Shown here piece by piece: positions 27,629-35,300 of a stretch of 41,887 bases of DNA (positions within the stretch are counted from its first letter, which is position 1; every line of letters starts with the position of its first letter). The stretch is from Mastigocoleus sp. MO_188.B34. Lineage in GTDB: Bacteria > Cyanobacteriota > Cyanobacteriia > Cyanobacteriales > Nostocaceae. The stretch lies in the NCBI RefSeq assembly GCF_030065675.1, contig NZ_JASJDK010000064.1, positions 1-41,887 on the forward strand. The letters run 5' to 3'. Both the position numbers and the translations under genes were made by a program. Under the pieces are notes generated by a model. It searched no databases. It was not told the DNA's origin and saw only the letters and a list, made by a program, of their open reading frames with translations.

Positions 27629-28516
27629 ATGAATTTAACGCCAAACAGTAAAGTTTTAATCCAGGGTTTTAGTGAATTTATATGTGCATCTCATATTGCT
27701 CAAATGAAAGCACATGGTACAAATTTATTAGCAGGGGTGAATCCTGGATATGGGGGACAAGAAATATACGATCTGCCAATGTTTGATTTAGTGGAAGAGG
27801 TTGTAGATGAATTTGGAGTAATTGATACTACGATTATCTGCGTACACTCTTACCAAGTGCTAGATGCTGCATTGGAGGCGATCGCTTCAGGTATCCGCCA
27901 AATTATCATTATCTCACCTGGGGTTCCACCTCTGGATATGGTGAAGTTAATACGTAAAGCCGAGGCAAATGAAACCTTAATTGTAGGTCCTAATAGTCCG
28001 GGGATCATTGTACCAGGGAAAATTCTTTTAGGAACTCAACCAGCAGAATTTTATACCCCAGGCGTGGTTGGAATTATCAGTCGCAGTACGACTTTAACCT
28101 ATGAAGTTGCGCGGGAATTAACAACAGCAGGTGTTGGACAATCAATCAGTGTGAGTATTGGTAGTGATGCAGTGGTTGGTTCATCTTTCAATCAATGGCT
28201 ACAGATTCTTGATGAAGATGATTCCACTGAAGCTATTGTATTAGTCGGTCAACCTGGTGGAGGTAGTGAAGAAGCTGCAGCGCAATATATTAAAGAAGCT
28301 ATTGATAAACCTGTAGTTGCTTACATTGCAGGAACTCAAGTTCCACCAGCAAAACATTGGCGTCAAACAGGAACTCTAGCAGCTGTGATAGGACGGGATC
28401 CCGACTTTGGTACTGCTAAAAATAAACTAGCTGCTTTATCTAAAGCAGAGGTTCCGGTTGCAGAACGTCCTTCTCAGATACCCGAATTAGTTAAAAAAAT
28501 TTTAACTAACAAGTAA
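27629..28516 (+). CDS. Succinyl-CoA synthetase alpha-like protein, catalytic residues replaced
   Basis: A 295-residue protein collinear with SucD: N-terminal CoA-binding Rossmann domain (V-L-I-Q-G-F at the start, V-N-P-G-Y-G-G-Q) and C-terminal ligase domain (G-P-N-S-P-G-I-I, then K-P-V-V-A-Y-I-A-G). An ungapped match to E. coli SucD as I recall it puts the phosphohistidine His246 (G-H-A-G-A) at Gln246 here (R-Q-T-G-T) and Glu208 (G-E-I-G-G) at Gln208 (G-Q-P-G-G). The usual G-P-N-C is G-P-N-S and the first CoA loop is altered. The fold and partner are therefore clear, but a phosphohistidine mechanism is not expected. It could be a divergent CoA ligase, a regulatory pseudoenzyme, or a relative of FdrA-like proteins, which also lack the His. 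Confidence 0.75.
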   Translation: MNLTPNSKVLIQGFSEFICASHIAQMKAHGTNLLAGVNPGYGGQEIYDLPMFDLVEEVVDEFGVIDTTIICVHSYQVLDAALEAIASGIRQIIIISPGVPPLDMVKLIRKAEANETLIVGPNSPGIIVPGKILLGTQPAEFYTPGVVGIISRSTTLTYEVARELTTAGVGQSISVSIGSDAVVGSSFNQWLQILDEDDSTEAIVLVGQPGGGSEEAAAQYIKEAIDKPVVAYIAGTQVPPAKHWRQTGTLAAVIGRDPDFGTAKNKLAALSKAEVPVAERPSQIPELVKKILTNK

Positions 28517-28648
28517 TTTCGTTTCCTGACTTAGATTGAATTGACAACGGTAAATCCACAGTTGACAAACAAAAAATAATAAGTAAATCCATTTTCACTT
28601 CAGCTTCGTATAAACCATGAAATGAAATTTTTGCTGGAGGGAGATTGT

Positions 28649-28864
28649 ATGAGAGCTAAATATTTGGCTACACTTGTTACCGTTTCTATGCTGAGTTTGG
28701 GATTTATTGGAGCTTGTGCGAACCCATGTGCTGGTAAAACTACCGGTGGTCCTGAAAAAACGCAAGAGGGTGTGAATCCTTGCGCAGCTAAAGATGTCGT
28801 GAATCCTTGTGCTGCTAAAGATAGTGCTAATCCTTGTGCTGCGAAGGATGACACAAAAAACTAG
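28649..28864 (+). CDS. Small lipoprotein with NPCAAKD repeats
   Basis: A 71-residue protein. The N-terminus is a signal peptide ending in a lipobox (F-I-G-A-C), so it is probably lipid-anchored on the outer face of a membrane. The mature part is short and repetitive: N-P-C-A-G-K once and N-P-C-A-A-K-D three times, with Lys/Asp/Thr between, giving four further Cys at regular spacing. Such Cys-rich repeats may bind metal or form disulfides; this is inference. I chose the ATG at 28649 because GGAGGGAG lies about ten bases upstream and the signal peptide starts there; a longer frame begins at 28622. A terminator-like hairpin follows at 28928. Confidence 0.75.
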   Translation: MRAKYLATLVTVSMLSLGFIGACANPCAGKTTGGPEKTQEGVNPCAAKDVVNPCAAKDSANPCAAKDDTKN

Positions 28865-28927
28865 CATTACTGATAGATTTCTTCATATTGCTTGGATCGA
28901 CTATTCTGACAGATGGAATTAATCAAA

Positions 28928-28976
28928 GGGAAAGAGAAATAATTTCTCTCTCCCATTTAATTTTTTCTTAAATTTA
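28928..28976 (+). terminator. Rho-independent terminator of the NPCAAKD lipoprotein gene
   Basis: About 60 bases after the stop, GGGAAAGAGAAA pairs with TTTCTCTCTCCC across a short AT loop and is followed by ATTTAATTTTTTCTT. The stem has one bulge, and the T run makes it a good terminator. Confidence 0.75.
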
Positions 28977-29086
28977 TTTGCAAGCAAAATTACACAATTA
29001 TAGGTTAAAGCTCCTCTTGCACTATACTTATGACAAAAAGTCAAACAACTTATTTAATGCAGATATAAAAACAATTACCAATTACT

Positions 29087-29191
29087 ATAGCGGTTTTCAT
29101 TTGAATCAAATACATTTTCTAATTCCCAAATGTAGAGACGTAAAATTTTACGTCTCTACGAGGTGTACTACACTCAACCGAAAACCGCTAT
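29087..29191. mobile_element. MITE-like element with palindromic core
   Basis: Terminal inverted repeats ATAGCGGTTTTC (29087-29098) and GAAAACCGCTAT (29180-29191) match perfectly at 12 of 12. They enclose about 80 bases with a palindrome at 29132-29159 (GTAGAGACGTAAAATT and its inverse). An 11-base repeat CAATTACCAAT occurs on both sides, but not flush with the ends, so it is not firm evidence of a target duplication. The open frame over this element (28978-29193) is not a gene. Confidence 0.8.
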
Positions 29192-29346
29192 GATTATCAA
29201 TTACCAATAAATTTGCATATTTTTGTTGAGGACTTAAGTTGACAGGCGAAAATGAAGTTACGCTCTATTTTCTTGCTCAGAAAATATACTCTTATGGGCA
29301 AAATAAGTTAATAGATTTTGAATTTTTGAATTTTTGAATTGATCGC

Positions 29347-30174
29347 ATGACTTCTATTTCCAATTCCTTCCAATCCTTAAGAGCTTCCAAATCTTGTGCT
29401 TTAATTCCTTTTATTACTGCGGGGGATCCCGATTTAGAAACCACAGAGAAAGCTTTGCAAGTTTTAGACCGTAATGGTGCTGACTTTATTGAGTTGGGTG
29501 TTCCCTACTCCGACCCATTAGCAGATGGTCCAGTAATTCAAGCTGCTGCAACTCGGGCTTTAGAAAAAGGTACGAAGTTAGAGCAAGTGTTAGAAATGAT
29601 TGCACGGGTTAGCCCTGAGTTACAAGCACCAATAATTTTATTTACTTATTACAATCCAATTTTGAACCGGGGGGTGAAGGAATTTTTAGCCCAGGTTGCT
29701 AAAGTTGGAGTACGAGGATTGGTAATACCGGATTTACCTTTAGAAGAAGCAGAGGACTTGATTCAAAATGCTACAAATTTTGGGATTGAGGTAACTTTGT
29801 TAGTCGCTCCTACTAGCTCTAAAGAAAGAATAGAAGCGATTACCCGTCAATCCCAAGGTTTTATTTATTTGGTTAGTGTGACTGGAGTTACAGGAATGCG
29901 ATCGCAAATGGAAAGTCGAGTAGAAGATTTGCTTGCGAGCATGCGAGATATAACTGAGAAACCTATCGGTGTTGGTTTTGGAATTTCTGGTCCAGAACAA
30001 GCGCGTCAGGTCAAAGATTGGGGAGCAGATGCGGTAATTGTTGGTAGTGCTTTTGTGAAAAAACTCGCAAATGAAAACTCAGGAGAAGGATTACAAGCTG
30101 TTGGAGAACTCTGTCAGCAGTTGAAAGCAGCAATTAGTTCTAACGAAGTTGTGGGAACAGTTTCAGGGTCATAA
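29347..30174 (+). CDS. trpA: Tryptophan synthase alpha chain
   Basis: A 275-residue TIM-barrel enzyme that cleaves indole-3-glycerol phosphate to indole and glyceraldehyde 3-phosphate, passing indole to TrpB. Family motifs are intact: [11 protein letters not shown] near the start, the catalytic Glu in [19 protein letters not shown], the second catalytic Asp in [22 protein letters not shown] and V-G-F-G-I-S. Length is normal. It is not next to other trp genes, as is usual in cyanobacteria, where trp genes are scattered. No leader or attenuator is visible. GAATTTTT heptamer-like repeats lie just before the ATG at 29347. Confidence 0.97.
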   Translation: MTSISNSFQSLRASKSCALIPFITAGDPDLETTEKALQVLDRNGADFIELGVPYSDPLADGPVIQAAATRALEKGTKLEQVLEMIARVSPELQAPIILFTYYNPILNRGVKEFLAQVAKVGVRGLVIPDLPLEEAEDLIQNATNFGIEVTLLVAPTSSKERIEAITRQSQGFIYLVSVTGVTGMRSQMESRVEDLLASMRDITEKPIGVGFGISGPEQARQVKDWGADAVIVGSAFVKKLANENSGEGLQAVGELCQQLKAAISSNEVVGTVSGS

Positions 30175-30197
30175 GAAAATCACAACTTATTTTTATT

Positions 30198-30234
30198 CTC
30201 TGTGTCTATGTCAATTCAATATATAGATACAGAG
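30198..30234. terminator. Hairpin after trpA, possible terminator
   Basis: CTCTGTGTCTAT (30198-30209) pairs with ATAGATACAGAG (30223-30234) over 12 positions with one mismatch and a 13-base loop. No T run follows directly, so it may be a processed 3' end or a weak terminator rather than a classical one. The rest of the 304-base gap is AT-rich and shows no other feature. Confidence 0.35.
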
Positions 30235-30478
30235 TATAAATGTTTCATACTGCTACCATAACAGGTCAGAAATAATTTAATTTGAAATGTAATTTTATAT
30301 ACTTGTTATTTGGTCTTTAGAATTTTGTCAAATTAGTATTCCTGTATTTTATAGAAAAATTACCCTAAAAAAATAGTAGTAAATTTTTGTTACAAAAACA
30401 AAAGAATTTGGATAAAACTCTTTGTAAAATCAGATATTTTGTAGAGAAATAAAATTCTCATAAATATATCAACGACCT

Positions 30479-31207
30479 ATGAACGAGCAACAGCTTCAAG
30501 AGCTAGCTCTACAAGCACAACAGCAGTCGTTAGGTACAACAACTAGACGAATAGCTTTATCAAAATTAATTGATGCTATTTACCGCTCACAAAAACTTGT
30601 ACGTCCATATAAAGATCAATTCCAAGGAGTTTATGAATATATTTACCAAGAAGCAGTACAAGACTTATTTTTATATATTTGCACAAATATTGACAAATAT
30701 AACCCCGAACGTGGCAAATTTATAACTTGGATTAATATGTTATTAAGTCGCCGTTTTTTTAATGAGGCTATTCCAAAGGTAATCGGTAATACTAATGAAA
30801 TTAACTTAGAAAAATCCATTTTAGAAAATCTTGGAACTGAAAATCTTGGAACTGAAAATCTTGAAACTGAAAATCTTGAAACTGAAAATCTTGGAACTGA
30901 AAATCTTAGAAATGAAAATCTTGCAAATTTGGAATTTTATATAGGAGAAAGTACAAATAATTATATCTCTGACTATCAAAAAATTAGAAGATATATAGAA
31001 ATAGATCCTAAAGGAATTTTTAGAGCAGCACATATCAAAAAATATCCTCAAGTAAATTTCCGAGAGATAGCCATTAAAAGATGGTCGGGTATACCTTGGA
31101 AAGATATTTCAGATGAATTTAGTATTCCGATCCCAACCTTAAGTAATTTTTATCAACGAAACTTAGAGAAATTTCGCAGTGAATTTAGAGATTTATGTGG
31201 GTCCTAG
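30479..31207 (+). CDS. Sigma-70-like regulator of the CHAT cassette
   Basis: A 242-residue protein. The first 100 residues look like sigma region 2 (Y-E-Y-I-Y-Q-E-A-V-Q-D-L-F-L-Y-I, then K-Y-N-P-E-R-G-K-F-I-T-W-I-N), and residues about 190-240 look like a region-4 helix-turn-helix (F-R-E-I-A-I-K-R-W-S-G-I-P-W-K-D-I-S). The linker between them is a seven-unit E-N-L-G-T type repeat encoded by 15-base tandem units. Such sigma-like proteins are commonly found in cyanobacteria before DUF1822 and CHAT genes. It could direct polymerase to this cassette or act in another way, since region 2 is divergent. It is followed by DUF1822 after 22 bases, so the two are probably one operon. The start at 30479 has no clear Shine-Dalgarno. 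Confidence 0.7.
   Translation: MNEQQLQELALQAQQQSLGTTTRRIALSKLIDAIYRSQKLVRPYKDQFQGVYEYIYQEAVQDLFLYICTNIDKYNPERGKFITWINMLLSRRFFNEAIPKVIGNTNEINLEKSILENLGTENLGTENLETENLETENLGTENLRNENLANLEFYIGESTNNYISDYQKIRRYIEIDPKGIFRAAHIKKYPQVNFREIAIKRWSGIPWKDISDEFSIPIPTLSNFYQRNLEKFRSEFRDLCGS
30824..30928 (+). repeat. 15-bp x 7 coding minisatellite in the sigma-like gene
   Basis: Seven tandem units of GAAAATCTTGGAACT, the first five nearly exact, the last two diverged. Each unit encodes five residues (E-N-L-G-T or a variant), so gain or loss of units keeps the frame and changes only the linker length. Confidence 0.95.
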
Positions 31208-31229
31208 GACTTAATTGAGGGTCAAATTA

Positions 31230-32198
31230 ATGAGTGATATAGCAACTTTATTTACATTTAGCGGTCCAATATCTACTGTTGCTCGAATACAAGCAGAAAG
31301 ATGGTCTAAACAACAAATTACCCCGGAAAAATGCCAGCAGGTTTTACTTAATACATTATCCGTATACTTTGTTGATTTTTATCTTAGATGTATGGGTTTT
31401 GCAACTGACTTAGAAGCAAGTGATAGTTGTAACCCTGTACAGCAAACCCTAATGGATACAGCCGATTTGTTAATCAATAATTTAGGGAAGTTAGAATGTC
31501 TTCCAGTCCAAAAAGGTGAAGATTTTGTTTATATTCCACCGGAAGTCCAATCAAATCGCATTGCTTATGTAGCTGTGGAAATAGATAAATATTTTCAATC
31601 AGCAAAATTGTTGGGGTTTGTTAAAGAAATATCAATTGATAATCTACCTCTTAATCAATTAAAGCCTTTAGAAGAATTACTAGAATATCTCGAATTTTTA
31701 GAATCTACAGAATTAGAAAAAACTATATCACCTGAACAAAAGCAGGTCAATTTGACAAGATGGTTTGAGAATATTTTTAATGAAGATTGGCAGGCAATTG
31801 AAAGTGTTTTTTTTGCTCAACCAGCTTGGCAATTTAGAAGTGCTGAAGATAATTTAAGTGAGAGTTTAAGTAACTCTGTTGAACGAGCTAAAATAATTGA
31901 CTTTGGTATCCAGACAAACAAAGAATCAGTAGGAATAATTGTTAATGTCAGTCGCGATCAAAATAATTCTAATGATTTAAATATCGTTGTCAGCTTACAC
32001 CCAGGAAATGGGAAAGAATATTTACCACCTTTGCTTCATGTCATGATTTTAGATGAAGAAGGGAATGCTGTAATGGAAGCTAAAGCCAAAAACGATAACA
32101 AAAAAATTGAATTGGAATTTAGCGCATCTCGTGGAGATTTCTTCAGTGTCAAGATAGTTTTAGGAGATTTCAGCGCGATCGATAATTTTACTATCTAA
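31230..32198 (+). CDS. DUF1822 family protein
   Basis: A 322-residue soluble protein of unknown function. The N-terminal half follows the DUF1822 pattern known from cyanobacteria: an F-S-G-P-I-S start, A-E-R-W-S-K-Q-Q, L-N-T-L-S-V-Y-F-V-D-F-Y-L, M-G-F-A-T-D-L-E-A-S-D-S and P-V-Q-Q-T-L-M-D. The C-terminal third (I-I-D-F-G-I-Q, then V-S-L-H-P-G-N-G-K-E-Y-L-P-P) is a beta-rich domain. I take the ATG at 31230 because GAGGGT lies about eight bases before it; a TTG at 31215 would add five residues. It sits between the sigma-like gene and the CHAT gene, the usual setting of this family, and probably works with them. No enzyme motif is seen. Confidence 0.8.
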   Translation: MSDIATLFTFSGPISTVARIQAERWSKQQITPEKCQQVLLNTLSVYFVDFYLRCMGFATDLEASDSCNPVQQTLMDTADLLINNLGKLECLPVQKGEDFVYIPPEVQSNRIAYVAVEIDKYFQSAKLLGFVKEISIDNLPLNQLKPLEELLEYLEFLESTELEKTISPEQKQVNLTRWFENIFNEDWQAIESVFFAQPAWQFRSAEDNLSESLSNSVERAKIIDFGIQTNKESVGIIVNVSRDQNNSNDLNIVVSLHPGNGKEYLPPLLHVMILDEEGNAVMEAKAKNDNKKIELEFSASRGDFFSVKIVLGDFSAIDNFTI

Positions 32199-32307
32199 AC
32201 CGTCAATCATCCGCATTCACAAACTAGTTCAGGTGATACTAAGTGCATAAGTTGGAAATACAGTCACCTATGAAAAAATAATATTATAAATCTTATAAGT
32301 ACCACCA

Positions 32308-35300
32308 ATGACAAAATTGGTTGTCCTAAAACTAGATGGCAATTTTCAAATGGGCTTACAAGTGACGTTCTCACTTGCTTCAGAAGGTTGTAGTGCCCAT
32401 ATAGAAGTTACCGGTAATTTACCATTAGACCCAGAACTATTGACAAAAATTGACCATTGGCGCTCAGATTATCGTAGTTTGGGAAAATCTACTCGCGCAC
32501 TAAAAGCAATAAAAGTTGCTTACGATGGTTCTATTACCGAGAAGCGTGAAAGTTGCCAAAAATCAACAGGTGAGTTACAAAAACAACTGAATAACTGGAT
32601 GCGTTCGGAGTCGTTTCGTCCCATACGCGAGACTTGGTTGAAGGAATTAAAAGAACATGAGCCAGCAAGGGTACTCATTCGTACATCTTCTCAAGAATTA
32701 AGACAAATACCGTGGCATTTGTGGGATTTAGTGGAAGAGTATCCTAATGCTGAACCAGCTTTAAGTGCAGCAGATTATCAAAAACCCATAACAGCAAAAA
32801 CATCTACTTACAGAGATAAAGTTAAAATTCTAGCTATTTTAGGTAACAGTACCGGTATTGATATTGAAGCAGATCGAAAATTACTCAATAGTTTACCAGA
32901 TGCTGAAGTTACCTTCTTAGTAGAACCACAACGTTACCAAATCAATGATTCCTTGTGGGAAGGACCTTGGGATATCTTATTTTTTGCAGGTCATAGTCAG
33001 ACAGCAGAGGATAGTGGTCGAATATACATTAATGAAAATAAAGAAAGTTTAACGACTGATGATCTCAAATATGGTTTAAAAAAGTCTATCGCCAAAGGCT
33101 TAGCTTTAGCAATTTTCAATTCCTGTGATGGTTTGGGATTAGCCTCTGACTTAGAAGCGCTAAATATTCCCCAAATGATTGTGATGCGAGAACAAGTACC
33201 AGATAAAGTCGCCCAGGTATTTTTAAAGCATTTTCTCGCGGCTTTTGCTGGCGATCGCAAGCCTTTGTATCAAGCGGTGAAAGAAGCAAGATTGAAATTA
33301 CATGGTTTGGAAAATGACTATCCCTGTGCTTCTCTATTACCAGTAATTTGTCAAAATTCCTCCTCTGTTCCACCAACTTGGTTAGATTTAGGTCGCCGTC
33401 CAACTAAGATTAGCCCCTATCGCGGTTTATTCGCTTTTCGAGAAGAAGATGCAGAGTTCTTTTTTGGACGAGAAGATTTTACTAACACGTTAGTAAAGGC
33501 TGTATGTCATCAACCTTTAGTTGCTGTTATTGGTTCTAGTGGTAGTGGTAAATCTAGTGTGGTGTTCGCTGGCTTGGTAAAACATTTACGAGATACAAAT
33601 AACTGGCATATTGTTGACTTTAGACCAGGTTCTAGACCCCTGTTTTCCCTCGCTGCTGCATTGGTATCCCAAGAAGAAAGTCATCTCAACCGTACCGAGC
33701 GCCTACGTTCAACCAGAAATCTTGCCAATGACTTGAAACAATATGAAAATGGGTTACTCGATGTAGTAGATGATATCCTCAGAGAATATTCCAGCAAACG
33801 TTTCTTATTAATTGTCGATCAGTTTGAAGAACTTTACACCCTATGCAAAGATTCACAAGAACGCAAAGCTTTTCTAGATAGACTATTAGAAGCAATTAAT
33901 AGTTGTCATAATTTCACTTTTGTCATCACTCTAAGAGCAGATTTTTTGGGACAGGCTTTATCTTACCGTCCTTTTGCCGATGCTTTGCAGTATGCAGACT
34001 TAAAACTTGCTCCAATGACAGAAAGAGAACTACAAACATCAGTAGAACAACCTGCGGAATTACTGGGAGTAAGAATTGAGCAGGGATTAACTGAACGTAT
34101 TCTTTCTGCGGTCAGCGCTGAACCAGGAGATTTACCCTTATTAGAATTTGCCCTGACTCAACTGTGGGAAAAACAGCAAGATGCCCAATTGACCCACGCT
34201 GCTTACGAGCGAATTGGAGGAGTAGAAGCAGCATTGGCTTGTTATGCGCAAGAAACATATAATCAACTCAACTGCGAGCAAAAAGAAAAGGTAAGGCGAA
34301 TTTTTATCCAACTCGTATATCCAGGACAGGGAACAGAAGATACCCGTCGTGTAGCTACGCGCACTGAAGTTGGTAAAGAAAACTGGGATTTGGTAAGCCA
34401 CTTAGCTGATGCTCGCTTAGTAGTTACGGGATATGATGAAAAAACTGGCTTGGAAACTGTAGAAATTGTCCATGAAGCTCTAATTCGCAATTGGGGACAA
34501 CTACAGGAGTGGATGCAACAAGACCGGGAGTTTCGTCATTGGCAAGAGCAGTTACGAGCAGCCATGCGTAGTTGGGAGAGTAGCGGTGAAGATGAGGGTG
34601 GCTTATTGCGAGGAAAGCCTTTGACAGATGCATTATATTGGCAAAGCAAACGCTTTATAGAGTTGAGTTCCTTTGAGAGCAGTTTTATTGGATTGAGTGT
34701 GGAACTGCGATCGCGTGAGAGTGAAAAGCAAAAGCGCAGACAACAATTTACTATCTTAGGACTTTCTGGTGGCTTAGTTTTAGCTTTAATATTAGCTGGA
34801 ATTGCTGGATGGCAATGGCAGAATTCATTAAAGAGTGAGATTAAAGCTCTTAGTGCATCTTCAGAAGCGTTTTTAAGCTCAAACCAACAATTGCAGGGAC
34901 TTACAGCAGCAATCAGAGCGGGGCAAGAATGGAAACAATTGAAAAAGTTACCTTGGGTAAAAACAGATACTCAAAAGATAGTTGTCAAGGCGCTAAAAAA
35001 TGTACTTTATAAGATTAAAGAGTACAACCGTTTATCAGGGCATAAGGCTCCAGTTGAAGCAGTTGCAATCAGCCCTCAAGGTAATATAATTGCTACAGCA
35101 AGCCAGGATAAGACCGTCAAACTTTGGAAACTAGACGGCACACTATTGAAAACCTTGATCGGACATGATGCTCAGGTTTACACAGTTGCTTTTAGTCCTG
35201 TGAGCAGTTCCGTCTCCAATGTATCACAGCTAGATAGCACAGCTATGATGACCCCCCAGGAGTTAGATCAAATCATTGCATCGGGTGGTGAGGATAAAAC

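Noticed and set aside
28978-29193. Open frame of 71 codons
   Set aside because: It runs through the MITE-like element at 29087-29191, lacks a ribosome-binding site and encodes a low-quality sequence.
32997-33403. Two minus-strand open frames over the CHAT domain
   Set aside because: They lie opposite a conserved catalytic domain and have no domain or ribosome-binding site of their own.
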